NCBI RefSeq assembly: GCF_032854445.1 | Contig: NC_088307.1 | Coordinates: 27,382,547-27,446,546 of the forward strand | DNA length: 64,000 nt | Direction of reading: 5' to 3' | DNA from: Liolophura sinensis | Lineage: Eukaryota > Mollusca > Polyplacophora > Chitonida > Chitonidae | Part shown: positions 22,191 through 36,151 of the stretch, piece after piece | Layout: each line of letters starts with the position of its first letter | Position numbering within the stretch: position 1 is the first letter of the stretch | Translations under genes and position numbers: made by a program | Notes under the pieces: generated by a model | What the model was told of the DNA's origin: nothing | The model's input: only the letters and a program-made list of their open reading frames with translations | Database searches by the model: none

Positions 22191-23239
22191 TGCTGTCACT
22201 GCAGACTTAGGGAGTTGCAACAAAGTGGATCAGGTTTCAAACATACAATCTGACCTAATGATGGCTGATTGTGCAGAGAATTTTTGACAAGAAACAACAT
22301 GTAAGTTTCGACAAATCTGTCGGTCGTGCACATGTATAAAGCCATGCCATCCTTTGTTGGTGGGAAATCTGGTAATAATTTTTGCCCACGAAAAAGATTT
22401 TTTTTTTTTAAATTAATATTTTGAGACAAAAAAAACCCTCAAAAACAATGCAATTAAAAGATTTAAAGAAAGGTGCTGTTTTGGAAAACAGGATATCTTA
22501 CACCCTAACAAAGCTTTAATGATGCTCTTGATGTTTATTTTGAAATTTTGAAATCTATAGAATCCTGCGACGAAATACATACATAGCACTACATCAAAAT
22601 CGCCCTTATTTCCACACCCTTGGTACATTACACCAGTTCTAAACCTGCATGTATTGTCTCTAATTCTTAATGAAAACACACTCTGATCCAGGCGATGATG
22701 ACTGCAGACAGGTGTATCAAGTCCACAGAATATTAGCAATATGAAATCTGTTGTCAGAGACGAAGGTATTTTAATTCACAGCTGTTAAATTTCAACCTAC
22801 ATTTCAGATTAGCAGTATCAGATTTATCCATGGTGAAATATGATCGTGCTGCCAGTCCCAAATAGTTTCCCAGCGGAGTTAAAATGGTCTTGTAAAGACT
22901 ACAGACCAACGACATAGTTAACACAGATGTACATGTACAGATGTGCAGTAGATGTTCCCTGTACAAGTGAATGCTGCACTACTTCGTGCTCTCATTTGAC
23001 TATCAAATGGTCCAACGGAAAGGCAGAAATTTTACAAAGAAAAGCAACCAAACTATATCAAAAGCTCAGGTTCTGAACAAGGCTACCAAACGGTTGGTTT
23101 GTGGGAGACACATGAATGCAAATCTTCATGCAGCTCAATGTATAAAGAACTGAAATTGTGAATTTGGTAATTTTCTGTAATTAATGTGCACACATAGCAC
23201 CAGCCCTTTTGCTTTATACACATTTTCGTTCTTTCAGCT

Positions 23240-23428
23240 GAAATTTCTTGTACAATACCTCACCCAGAATTTATGTTGTCAGACAAAATTTTAACCTTAT
23301 AAGAAAAATGGTCTTGTAAGGGCTACAGACCAATGATATAGTGAACACAGGTGTAATGTAAGAATCAACAATCTTAAAATCATTTGAAATTTTGACTTAG
23401 GTCTAATATTGCTTCATGATCCCAGGGC
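23240..23428. mobile_element. MITE-like element, family E, right half
   Basis: Shares CCCAGAATTTATGTTGTCAG, TTTGAAATTTTGACTTAG and the end ATGATCCCAG with the copy at 51394-51588, whose two ends form an inverted repeat. Confidence 0.65.
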
Positions 23429-23674
23429 TTAAACTCTCATAATCAAACAAAACGTGCACCTCAGTCATGGGAGATACTTTAGGTCTATAATTTATACCAT
23501 ACTGTTAGTGAGTCCCAAAAAGTTCACCTCACACTGGTGTGGGTCACAACAGCAGAAATTGGTCAATATATATCAAGCCTTAGTCTGTTGTCTAATATTC
23601 ACCATGTTATTCTTCTATAACTGGTTTCGCAGAGATACAAATGTTTATCAAGTTTCTTTTTTAGAATCGAGTGG

Positions 23675-23864
23675 AGAGAAACCAGATAGAAACCCAGGGC
23701 AAACCAACGCCATGGTGGTTCCAAGCAGACTGTCTTGCGTACAACCGCCAAGGAAGTCAGAATGAGCTGGATTTGAACTCACGGTAAGCATGCTGGTGGG
23801 AGACTACTGAGTCATGATCATTGTTCTACACTTGCACGCTAAACCACCAACCCACAGAGGCCCC
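23675..23864 (-). mobile_element. SINE family A, partial with tRNA-like head
   Basis: Minus-strand copy: GGGGCCTCTGTGGGTTGGTG head, GAGTTCAAATCCAGC B box; the 3' tail is missing. Confidence 0.78.
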
Positions 23865-25227
23865 ATAGATATAAATAAAAGGATTAGAAGTGAGTAAATA
23901 ACAGACTAAGAGAAATCCCCCACCAGATCCTCAATTCCCTGCTCAAGTATAGGAGGCATGAAAACCACAGACAAGACTCAATGCATACAGGTTGGAAAGG
24001 CCAGACGCGTTGGTGTGCAGCTCTTTTCACACATGAATGGGGGTGAAACCACAAAAATGCGCCTGTGGAAAAACTGCCTGCTACTTGACAAGAGCCCCTT
24101 TAACATGCTGAGTTCAGTACACTGAGAGCAGAGCTATAGCTACATAATGTACATGTACATGGAACTGCATGAATCATACTCCATTAACCCTAACCACCCA
24201 CCATCTACCAATAGTCTGTAGACGGCTTGATCTGCATGTATACCCTCATTCTTCAATATTTTCAAACACTTCTGCACCAACATTTTGAAACATTCTGAGA
24301 GAACTATAAGTTGCAGAAAAATAACTTGCTCAGTTTTATGAAGCTTGAATCTTTAGCGACACAAACTAATCATTTTAGTGTCATTTTCATAATAAATGTA
24401 TCCATAATTCCACTCATTAAAACTGCTTTATTGGTGGAAAATGTTGAAGATGTACAGTACATGTATAATGTAGCAGGCCATAACGGCCAGATCCCAGAGG
24501 GTACCGGACTTTACTAAACACAAAATTTAAAACTGATGAACAAGGGGAGTTTTAATTCTCCTGAAGTCCAGGTTGTGATGCATTTCTCTCAACACACCTC
24601 CATATATAGCTACTGAAAGTTCCTTATCTAAACTCTCAAGATTGTAACAGGACATATTTACGGATTTTGTGATCCGCTCACAATTGGAAACATTTTAACG
24701 TAGAGCGTAGTATGGAGAAAAACTTAAGTTTTTAAGCTCTCCCTACAGTGCACTGAAGTGGTACTTAACCCACACAGTATGTATTTATTCCTAACATAAA
24801 TAACAGTACCCCATTTTCTAAAAACTGTTCACCAAAATAATTTTTGCAATAAACTAATTTTTGTATAAATAAGGAAATTCGTTTTTTGGGGAAAAACACG
24901 TGTGGACATCATGCAATGTATGTCAGTCGCATGTTGTAAATCCGAGCAGAATTTAGCAAGAAAATACCTACATTGTAAATTACTGCATATACATGTATTA
25001 CTTCTCTCAAATGTTTGTTTGTTTGTTTTAAACTGTACAGGAGTATACATGTAGGATAAGAGGTTCATCTTACAAAAATTAAGCTTTCACATCCCTATGC
25101 CAAGAGCATTTACCAGGGTATCATGTATCTGTATACTGTATACGTCTGGCCAAGGATGTTGCACCAGGCGTATGGTCAGACAGTTTCAGCGTCAGATGTA
25201 CGCTGAAGTTCATGCAAGGTCCAAAGG

Positions 25228-25428
25228 ATTTACTTATTTATCTGATTGCTGATTGGTCAAGAATATGTCGATTATGTGACCAACAGCCAGTATTATGTTA
25301 GAAGAAAGCGGGCAGAGCTCGGGGGGAACCCATGACGATCCGCTAGGTTGCTGGAGAACCTTCCCATGTTCGACCAGAGAGGAAGACAGCGCAAACTGGA
25401 CATGATCTCACAGCAAATGCATTCAAGT
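25228..25428 (-). mobile_element. SINE family A, partial
   Basis: Minus-strand copy with TTATTTATCTGATTG tail, CAGAGCTCGGGGGGAACCCA and CCGCTAGGTTGCTGGAGAAC; diverged, head truncated. Confidence 0.78.
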
Positions 25429-25844
25429 AAAGAATCTAGTCAGAGCTTTGGTGTAAACCACCATTGCAGACCAATCGCATGTACCTAACAAATCTCTTGA
25501 CGTGGAGAGTTGGATTTTCGCCTACGGCGTCATGTATGCACCCAAAGACTAGTGGACTTCCAGCAGAGCCATCAACAGAATATATATGGTGAATGACCTC
25601 AAATTTTGACTTCAAAAGGTGCATTTTTCGAATGCAAATAAATTTTATAACTTACATGTACATTGCTTTTGGAGCTAAAATTTAAATTTTTCCAGAAGGA
25701 TATCCTCCTAACTGCCCAAGAAATATGAAAACACCTTCAATAAGATTCACAGAGGTCACAGGGTCAGGGAAACTACATGTGTAACTTTGTCATGGCCAAA
25801 ACTTTAGGTCAATCACATACCCTATTCAGTATGTCCAAATTCCT

Positions 25845-26030
25845 CAACCTTCTCGTACAGGAAAGTGCAACTTTCAGTCCAATGTATGCATGTTCATCAC
25901 CAGATTTCAGAGATAAAACTACATTGGTTGGATTGGCCAATATCAGGGCTTCATAAAAAGTATAATTTCATCAGTCAAAAAGGAATAATACCTTCAGAAT
26001 ATCCTTAAATAAACACCCTGAAAATATGGC
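25845..26030 (+). mobile_element. MITE-like element, family D, copy 4
   Basis: AAATTCCTCAACCTTCTCGT start, CATTGGTTGGATTGGCCAAT and TCAGGGCTTCATAAAAAGTA internal; right arm eroded. Confidence 0.75.
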
Positions 26031-28451
26031 ACAAAGTGGAAGAAGCAAGCTTTCTGCACAGATCTGAAACTCCTGTCTGTATATCTGTCCCATATACACA
26101 TACCATGTTGTACAGTGTACACAGACTGACATGTATATGTACCTAGGCACATTTTAACATGTCTATGGCAAGTCTCCGTGTATAAAAACACAACTATTAT
26201 TGGCCTTAATAACATGGTAAGAGTCAGACAGAGAGGATAGACATGGAGAACAGGTTTGCACATACATGTCCCCGTGTCTGCCTCATCTCATCTTTACACA
26301 ATGAACCAGCTTTAAGCCTCAAATCGACAAAACAACAGGAGGTCCCTTTCACAGGTGCTTTCCAAATTTAACCTTGGACTGTATTTTATACAAATTTGAC
26401 TCACAATAGGTGCATCAAAACTGACAGCAAAAATTGACAGTTGCTCTGTTTTTCACTTTTAACATCCTGCTTCAAACACACTACAGACTGACAGCATAAC
26501 TGAGGCCCTGTGATATACATGTACTATAAAAGATACCACACAGGGACATACAGACAATATAGAGACATATTATACACCCTGAACAAACACACATTTATAT
26601 ATATATTACATCATATGACCTCCACTGACATCATATATATGTACTCTTAAAAATGGTGAAAACTGGCTGTAAAATCTAAGTTTGAAGGAGAAGACAAGAG
26701 GCCAGAGGGTATGTGGCAGTGCTATAGCAATGCAGTGTGAGTTACAGGTCACATTATAGCCAGCCCTGTCTCCCCCCCCCCCCCCCCGCTCCCCTCCCTC
26801 CATCAGTCCCCTGTATGGACTTCCAGGGTCAGGAACTGAACCATGACTAATGATGACACTTCCTATAGAAATGGCCAGTCCTCAGCAAACTGGACTCCTT
26901 TCACAAGTCAGTAAGCCATATGAGCTGGTATGTAAATGACACCGCATGGTAACAATTAATTCGCTCTGTGGGGAGTTTTGGGGTGTCAGGGGAAATGGGG
27001 GGACAGCGCTGTTTGACAGACCTGTTCAGCAACACAATGAGGGATACTTTCAAAAACATGGAAGAAATAACATCAATACTGGGGAGTACTGGTCCCTGTT
27101 CTGAATACATGAGACAGTAACTCGCATCGTTATACAATGATGTACAAATTTGAGAAGGTTTCCTTGCATGTTGTTCTTTTATACTTGTTCTCCATATCAG
27201 AACATTCAGTAGTCTGACCAACAGAATGAGCTGAGTAACACCATAAAACAAAACTCCATTTTGACTTGATATTTTGGCACCTTTATTATATCATCATCAG
27301 GTGAATCTTGTTTTTATCACTAACTCCTGCGTTACATTATCAGTAACACAGGGTTTCAGCAGAGTGAAGTATAGCTAGGCCTGCTATATACACACCTGCC
27401 AAATAATCCACATGTAGATGTCATTCACTACTACGGATTACAATACGCGTAGGCAACATAATCCAAGTGGTGTTTATGTAAACCTTATACGTAAGAATCA
27501 TCACCTACCGCAAATGTTCGTTAGCAAACAAAGCACGTTGAACAGGTGGCTAAATTTCACTTCTGCAGTGAATCGACACTGATGACACATGTCTAATCTA
27601 TCCCTCATGAAAAATATATTATCCTTTTCTTCCACTTCCTACAAATCGTCTAGGTGGAGACAACATGATCAGACGGTTATATTTATTGACACCAAGTAAT
27701 GTTCCTCTAGAATCTCTCCTGTTAAATGCCCCACTCAAGAATTTGAGTTTTATTTTATTAGCCAAGGAAAACTCAGCACCCACAATCATACACAACCCTT
27801 TCTCAGATACATGTACCTAACAAAGAACCTGACTAAAAGCTCCAGCCAACAGCTGCTTTACACAAGACACAGCCTCACTAGACAAGGGTGGGACAGTTGC
27901 AGTGGGCCAGTGCTTAATCTGCTCAAGCTGGCTAGTGCCCAAAACACAGTCAAATTTTTACATCTACTGTCTTTTTGGATTTATTAATGTCGGCTCACTC
28001 ACAAAACACAAATTAACATTGGTGTCACCTAGAGAATATATTAACATAAATATACTCCAAGTATTGGTGTGTACGTGGTACCCCATCTCCTCCTGAAGAT
28101 TGGTAACTATGAAATCTTACAGACCCTTAAAAGGTTTGGGGGGTTAGACTGAGTGTCTACACACATCCTCACAACAAAGCGAACCCATTATTACCACTCT
28201 GACAAAACGCTTCTGTCACGTCATCGTGTTTAATGTTCTGCGCCACGCTCTTCCGCATCACTGGGTCACACAAAAAAGATCATGTTGCCGACGCTAAAAT
28301 CAGATTACCTCGTTATTACCTGATAACCACCAGGTAAACAAAGCCAGGAATGCGATATGAGGTACATGTCCCCGAGCTAGGTGCAAAAGAAAGGTCTGCA
28401 GGAGGTGAGCTAAAGTTCACAAGTCTGATAGTGAAGTGACAGGTGTCATGT

Positions 28452-30925
28452 GACTATATACCACAGTGCACGTATGTAATACAGCACGGAAACTGGGATA
28501 TTACCACAGTGCACGTATATAATACAACAAGGAAACTGGGATATTACCACAGTGCACGTATACAATACGCCATGGAAACTGGGATATTACCACAGTGCAC
28601 GTATACAATACAGCACAGAAACTGGGATATTACAACAGTGCACGTATATAACACAGCATGAAAACTAGGGTATTACCACAGTGCACATATATAATACAGC
28701 ATGGAAACTTGGGTATTACCACAGTGCACATATATAAATACAGCATGGAAACTTGGGTATTACCACAGTACACGTATATAATACGGCATGGAAACTGGGA
28801 TATTACCACAGTGCACATATATAATACAGCATGGAAACTTGGGTATTACCACAGTACACGTATATAATACGGCACAGAAACTTGGGTATTACCACAGTAC
28901 ACATATATAATACAGCATGGAAACTTGGGTATTACCACAGTGCACATATACAATACGCCCAATGGAAACTGGGATATTACCACAGTGCACGTATATAATA
29001 CAGCACAGAAACTTGGATATTACCACAGTGCACATATATAATACAGCATGGAAACTTGGGTATTACCACAGTGCACGTATACAATACGCCATGGAAACCT
29101 ATATATTACCACAGTGCATCGTATATAATACAGCACGGAAACTTGGGTATTACCACAGTGTACATATATAATACAGCAGGGAAACCTATATATTATCACA
29201 GTGCACGTATATAATACGGCACGGAAACTTGGGTATTACCACAGTGCACGTATATAATACAGCACAGAAACTTGGATATTACCACAGTGCACATATATAA
29301 TACAGCATGGAAACTTGGGTATTACCACAGTGCACGTATACAATACGCCATGGAAACCTATATATTACCACAGTACACGTATATAATACGGCATGGAAAC
29401 TGGGATATTACCACAGTGCACATATATAATACAGCAGGGAAACCTATATATTACCACAGTGCACGTATATAATACAGCATGGAAACTGGGATATTACCAC
29501 AGTGCACATAATATAATACGGCACGGAAACCTATATATTACCACAGTGCACGTATATAACACGGCACGGAAACTTGGGTATTACCCACAGTGCACGTATA
29601 TAATACGGCACAGAAACTGGGGTATTACCACAGTACACGTATATAATTACGGCATGGAAACTGGGAATATTACCACAGTTGCACATATATAATACGCACG
29701 GAAAACCTATATATTACCACAGTGCACGTATATAACACGGCACGGAAACTTGGGTATTACCACAGTGCACGTATATAATACAGCACAGAAACTGGGATAT
29801 TACCACAGTGCACATATATAATACAGCATGGAAACTGGGGATATTACCACAGTACACGTATATAATACGGCATGGAAACTGGGATATTACCACAGTGCAC
29901 ATATATAATATGGCATGGAAACTGGGATATTACCACAGTACACGTATATAATACGGCATGGAAACTGGGATATTACCACAGTGCACATATATAATACGGC
30001 AGGGAAACCTATATATTACCCACAGTGCACGTATATAATACGGCACGGAAACTGGGATATTACCACAATGCACGTCTATAATGGGGCATGGAAACTGGGA
30101 TATTACCACAATGCATGATATAATACAGCATGGAAACTGGGATATTACCACAGTGAATGTATATAATACGGCAGGGAAACTTGGATATTACCACAGTGCA
30201 CATATATAATACGGCACAGAAACTTGGATATTACCACAGTGCATGTATACAACATGGCATGGGAACTTGGATATTACAAAAGTGCACGTATACAATACAG
30301 CATGGAAACTTGGGTATTACCACAGTGCATATATATAATACAGCATGGAAACTTGGATATTACCACAGTGCACCTATACAACATGGCATGGAAACTGGGG
30401 TATTACCACAGTGCATGTATATAACACGGCATGAAAACTTGGGTATTACCACAGTGCAGTTATGTAATACGGCATGGAAACTGGGATATTACCACAGTAC
30501 ATGTATATAATATGACACGGAAACTTGGATATTACCACAGTGCACCTATATAACATGGCATGGAAACTGGGATATTACCACAGCGCATGTATATAACAAG
30601 GCATGGAAACTTGGATATTACCACAGTGCACGTATATCATACAGCATGAAAACTTGGATATTACCACAGTACACGTATACAATACGACACAGGAACTGGG
30701 ATATTACCACAGTGCACGTATATAATACGGCACGGAAACTTGGATATTACCACAGTGCACGAATATAACAAGGCATGGAAACTGGGATATTACCACAGTG
30801 CACATATATAATACGGCACGGAAACTTGGATATTACCACAGTGCACGTATATAATACGGCATGGAAACTTGGATATTACCACAGTGTATGTATAAAACAC
30901 AGCATAGAAACTTGGATATTAAACA
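28452..30925. repeat. 43-bp minisatellite, about 57 copies
   Basis: Unit GTGCACGTATATAATACGGC plus ATGGAAACTGGGATATTACC plus ACA (43 bp). Variation concentrates at a few positions (CGG/CAG, ATGG/ACGG/ACAG, GGGATA/TTGGATA/CTATATA), so sub-families of units are interspersed. Open frames of 60-117 codons across it are repeat artefacts, present on both strands. Lies in laminin intron 1. Confidence 0.98.
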
Positions 30926-31273
30926 GATGTATATTGGACAGGAAGTCTGTTACAGTTACATTTGTTTATCAGAATGTTGCGCCGCTCCGTGTTCCAGAAA
31001 AAGTTTTCATGTATTATAGGTGCAGAAAACCAAACTGCCCGGCACAAGGACACCATCTTGGGCAAGGTACTGATTGTGTGATGACTTAATCAGAATAGAG
31101 AGGTCTTCTTTTAGTTCAATACAAGGGTATTGAGGTGGATAAAACATTTACAGGAAAAACCAGGAAAAATAGTGGTATATTTCACAAATGTATCGACTCA
31201 TTTCTTCTCCTTCATCCTAATACTGTTTACTTACATTAGTGTAACAGGCTAAGGACTGGACAATGCAAAGTAG

Positions 31274-31552
31274 AATGAATGAATGAATTCTTGGTGTTTT
31301 ACGTCGTACTTAACAATTTTCCAGTCATATGACGACGAGGTTGCCATTTGGTGTGCGCACATATACTGTGTCTTCTTGTGGCTGGGTGAGTCCATGCCGC
31401 CAAGGAGCTGCCGCCACTGAAGTATCATGTTGAAGACACCAGACATGACACCCACCTAGCCACAATATACTGACACCAGGCCATCCAGTTTTGTATCCTT
31501 GCTCTAACCCCTTAGTGCTGAGCACCAAGCAAGACAGCAACAAGAACCATTT
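31274..31552 (-). mobile_element. SINE family C, head-truncated
   Basis: Minus-strand copy: GAATGAATGAATTC tail, CCAGTCATATGACGACGAGG, CTGTGTCTTCTTGTGGC, GACACCAGACATGACACCCA; stops before the tRNA-like head. Confidence 0.85.
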
Positions 31553-31577
31553 TTAACAACGCAAAGTAGATGGAGAC

Positions 31578-31825
31578 ATAATCATTTATTTATTTATTTG
31601 ATTGGTGCTTGATGCTGCACTCAAGAATATTTCACCTACACCACGGTGGCCAGCATTATGGTAGGAAGGAACTAGACAGAACCTGGGGGGAACCAACGAC
31701 TTTCCGCAAGTTGCTCACTGACCTTCCGACGTACAACCAAAGAGAAAGCCCACAATGAGATCATCCGCGAGAGGTTCCTGGGTCATTGCGCCACATTAGC
31801 TTGCTAACCCCCCTCCACTAGGGAG
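31578..31825 (-). mobile_element. SINE family A, near full length
   Basis: Minus-strand copy from the TTATTTATTTATTTGATTGG tail through CACGGTGGCCAGCATTATGG to GGGTCATTGCGCCACATTAG. Confidence 0.86.
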
Positions 31826-32877
31826 GCTTGTGACAAAATTTTAAATGAAATACAGTACATGAAAGCAAAAACATCATCATTTAAGTGAGACATGTACACA
31901 GTTTGATTTCAGAGTCAGACTTTTGGAGCTGAATTTCTTTCATCCCAGCCACTCTGGATGTGACTAAAGTTTTGGGGTATCTTTCAACATCTAAGACAAA
32001 AAGCTTTAGTCGATGTAGGCAATGGTTTCTTTTTGTAGCGGTTAGACATATTTTCTAGTCAGCTGAGACAGTTGCCTATAATCATTGCCTTTGGACTTAT
32101 TGTAAAACTGGCCCCTGAAGCTCAAAAAACTTAATACAACCTGTAATTTTAGGGCATTTATTACTGATTTTGAACAGTAAAATGTGCACAGATGAAGCTG
32201 ATATTTTGTAATCAGTGAATTATTTGGGCTACTCTAAAATAACATGAAAAATTAGATTAGATTACATGTAGTATAGACTGATTTTTGTCAATTTAACTTT
32301 GATTTGTCTAGACAAGCACACCCTAAGCTACATTGCTATGCAGACCTACGGCTATATATACCACTTCATCAATTACTGTGCTCTAATTACCAAATCACAC
32401 ACACATGTATAGAATGATCTGTTATTATACTGAATAATAATGTCATAATGCTCCATTAAAGATCCGTAATAGCCATTTAATTGTAGCGGGCCAGCTTGAT
32501 GATTGATGGTAGAGCACACACAGGCCTACAGTATGTGCATGTCCCCCTACAAACCACAGCTTTCATGCGGTTCAAAATACCAACCTCAGAAAACTTGGGA
32601 ACCACTTGACCCAGGGGTTCACCAAGGAAACCAACAGCCAGGCATTTCCTTCCTTACCTATACACTGTGTCAACCACAAAGGCTTCACTGTGTGCAAATA
32701 AACCTACCATACACAACGGCAATGCCAGGTCAACCACTGGAATACACACGTTAATTTACAAGGCGTTTATTTCAATATTTTTAGGCATATGTTTCTACAC
32801 TTTTTTATAAAGCTTACTTGAAGATTGCCAGATTAGCAAAAGTACAGCTAACGTACACTTGTTTTGAGAATCAAGTT

Positions 32878-33000
32878 ATTTTATTAATTAATTTTGATTG
32901 ATGTCTTCACTTATACAAACACAGCCAGGATTATGGTGGGGAGAAAGAGGGAAGACCCCAGAAGAAACTCAAGACCATCCACAAGTTGGCTTGCTGATCT
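32878..33000 (-). mobile_element. SINE family A, eroded 3' part
   Basis: TTGATTGATGTCTTCACTTA, CAGCCAGGATTATGGTGGGG, ACCATCCACAAGTTGGC: recognisable but much diverged. Confidence 0.65.
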
Positions 33001-33512
33001 CATATAATCTGGCCTCACGATTTACCCCAGTTGGTGTTTTATTTTGACTGTCCATACTACATGTATGCTTAAAAAGTAGCAACACACAAGCACACACACA
33101 CCCAACTAAGGACCATGGCTTATGCAGAATCAAGTAAAACACATGTTGGTGATGTTAGTTGCAATTTTTCAATGTCTCTGGTCGAGATTTACTCCAAACA
33201 GTGTGATGTCACGTTGTCTTGGATTAGACAAATGTGGAGCTCACAGCCAGGGGGAAGTGCTAGGCCATTTTGTACCAGTTTTGTATATAAGCTATTAAGA
33301 TTTAACAATGATCACACAATGAACCAGGGATATATACAAGTCCAAATTTTACACACCGAAACTCAAAAATTGAATTTTGAATCAGATTTTGTTAAAAAAA
33401 CAATTACCGATCAATTGGAGTCTGTATTGGGTTAAAATATGTTTTACAACCAAGCTAAACTTTATGCTGTATTATTTGCATTACCTATACATATCTGATA
33501 TCTACACACACA

Positions 33513-33519
<7 letters not shown>

Positions 33520-33555
<36 letters not shown>

Positions 33556-33605
33556 TACATATATATATATACATATATATAATATATATATGCATATATA
33601 TATTG
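33520..33605. repeat. AT/ATAC microsatellite
   Basis: Nearly uninterrupted (AT)n with ATAC interruptions. Confidence 0.97.
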
Positions 33606-34503
33606 GTTTAATGGCCGCCCCATTCTGACGAATGATTTGTGCCCATAGCTCAGCCACTAGTACCAGCAGGTACACGTATGTACTATAATAAGCATATGCA
33701 TACACACATATATGTATACTACACACAATTTTCCATGTCTGGGTTTGTCTCAGTAAATACACACCGCCAAACAGTCAAATATGAATGACTAAACAACACA
33801 ACTCTTGAGGAGGGATATTCACAGAGGACATGCAGTCACACCATAGTTTGGGGTTGACACAGAAGGTCAAACAATAGACAAACAGTCATGGATTCACAAA
33901 TTTACAATCTGAAATGTATTAAAACTTAACAACATGTATAACACCAACATATTTTGAAAAAATAACATCTCTATTCTCTCTGATTCAATCTTGTACATGC
34001 TACGAACACCCTCATATATAAGGTCACAAGTTTAATCTGGACAGTTTTAGAAAGTTGATGTTACTTAAAACAATCACTGAACACTTCACAGTATAGACAA
34101 ATTGTTTCAGCCCTAAAAAGTTAGTAGCAAATATATAACTGGGATGGGAGAGGTTTAACTATGGGAGCTTGGATATAATGACAGCCCCCTGAAACAACCA
34201 ATGACAGTTGTGGATGGATTAGGCGTCACATTTCACATAAAGACATATTGTAAAAACAAAGGTTCAACTCCCACTCTGACACTCCCGATATCCTGGCAAA
34301 CTTTGTGTATCATTTACTGTACTGGTATTTTGTGCTCATTTCTTGTTACAAACCACACAGCAGTTTTAGCTTGTAAGTTCTTCTTTTCAGCCATAGTCTA
34401 CCATACATATTTGTCCTTCTTGCTTCTTGTAATATCATTGAGAGAAACTTACATAAAAACTGAATTCATTCTCCCTTTAGGATAATTACACCCTACTGCC
34501 CCG

Positions 34504-34625
34504 CATGTATAAGTAGTCACTTTCACGCATGTATAAGTAGTCACTTTCACGCATGTAGAAGTAGTCACTTTCACGCATGTATACATAGTCACTTTCACGC
34601 ATGTATAAGTAGTCACTTTCACGCA
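34504..34625. repeat. 24-bp tandem repeat, 5 copies
   Basis: CATGTATAAGTAGTCACTTT plus CACG, repeated five times with two substitutions (TAGAAG, TACATAG). 24 bp keeps an 8-residue repeat open on the minus strand, but there is no other sign of coding. Confidence 0.96.
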
Positions 34626-35176
34626 GAACACTGCCTGAGAGGTGCACTGATTATCATAACCTTTTCAAACTGAAAGCTTCAAAGCATCTATCCATGGTGG
34701 ATAGATGAACCTCCCTACCATATGAACATAGCATGACTGCACGAATCCGGTCTATTCGTTTAACCTACAACTTTCGGTGCGAAATGAAGCATGTGCGCAT
34801 GGTAATGGGGTTCTAAGGGAGATAACCCAAAACATCATTTGGACTTTTGAAGTGGTCTACAGGGGGCTAGCTTCCCGTTTTCAACGACGTAAAGTAGAAT
34901 GCCCACATGCCGCATTTCGAAGAATTCAGACTAGAGTGGTTTTCTTCAAAAGTATAGATCAAACATTGCTAATCATGCTCTTTCAACATTCAGTTATCAG
35001 CAATCAAACTGGGGAGTAAAGTTATTTCTCTAGTTAACACTGAATTTTTCTTACTGAAACTATTCTGTTTTTGGCGTGAAACTTGACCTTAACACTCAAG
35101 TTTACGAACGGAATGAGTTTGTAAAACTGACGTGAATCCCTGTGAACTGAAATGTGGTACATGTATCTACTGAATT

Positions 35177-35487
35177 AAGGTTCTAGGGACAATGAAGCTT
35201 CCAGGGAAGGTTCTAGGGACAATGAAGGTTCTAGGGACAATGAAGCTTCCAGGGAAGGTTCTAGGGACAATGAAGGTTCTAGGGACAATGAAGGTTCCAG
35301 GAAGGTTCTAGGGACAATGAAGGTTCTAGGGAAGATGAAGGTTTCAGGGAAGGTTCTCGGGACAATGAAGGTTCTAGGGACAATGAAGGTTCCAGGAAGG
35401 TTCTAGGGACAATGAAGGTTCTAGGGAAGATGAAGGTTTCAGGGAAGGTTCTCGGGACAATGAAGGTTCTAGGGACAATGAAGGTTT
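35177..35487. repeat. Minisatellite of AGGTTCTAGGGACAATGA units
   Basis: About 16 units of 18-19 bp, with shorter variants AGGTTCCAGGA and AGGTTTCAGGGA arranged in a repeated longer pattern. Confidence 0.95.
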
Positions 35488-35532
35488 CCTCTGGCTCAAC
35501 AACATGACGGCACTCTTGTGTTTCCAACCCTT

Positions 35533-35782
35533 CACTCAAAAAATTAATTTGTTGCTGTTGTCTGAGTCATGCTAGAATGTATTCTGTTATTTCGGCAGAT
35601 TGCTCTGTTAACTATAACACACATATTCTATTAATTCAGTACAAAGAATCTATTAGACTAACATAATAATATTGTGTTGAATATGACAGAATATTCTGTT
35701 ATAATAACAGAGTACTTTCTGGCTCTGGCATCACTCAGACAACAGACATTCTGTTAAAATTAATACATTAATTTTTTGAGTG
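35533..35782. mobile_element. MITE, family F, 250 bp with perfect 16-bp inverted ends
   Basis: Starts CACTCAAAAAATTAAT and ends ATTAATTTTTTGAGTG, exact reverse complements. The interior is AT-rich with repeated (T)TCTGTTA. Flanking TT/TT is all that is seen of a target duplication. A damaged relative is at 38640-38838. Confidence 0.85.
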
Positions 35783-36151
35783 TTCTATTCCAGCAGTCCT
35801 TATGCCAGACCAGTTACATATTCACTACCACTGCTGACAAGCTCAGATACCCGGAGAGGTGACACTGTTCTCGCTGAGGGGTTCCTATGTACTTATCAGC
35901 TGGTCACATTTCCTCTAATTAAAGTCACTTCTAATGTCAATTAATTCACATGTTCTGAGCATGCAGGCATTAGTGTATGTGTGTGTAGCCATGCATATAG
36001 GCCTAAAATTAATAGAGAGCAAGTTTAAAACTATGCTCAAAAGAATGCCTAAGTTTGTTCAAATTCAAACGAATCTAAGCTTTACCACGTTTCCTAGCTA
36101 ATTTGTAATCCCATTCTTGAGAGAGTTTGAAAGAAAAACAAAATATCTGGC

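Noticed and set aside
28443-30930. Many open frames of 60-117 codons on both strands with ITTVHIYNT-like repeats
   Set aside because: They are read-throughs of the 43-bp minisatellite in several frames, with no stable frame, no splice context and mirror frames on the other strand.
33502-33762. Tyrosine/isoleucine-rich frames on both strands
   Set aside because: Translation of an AT microsatellite.
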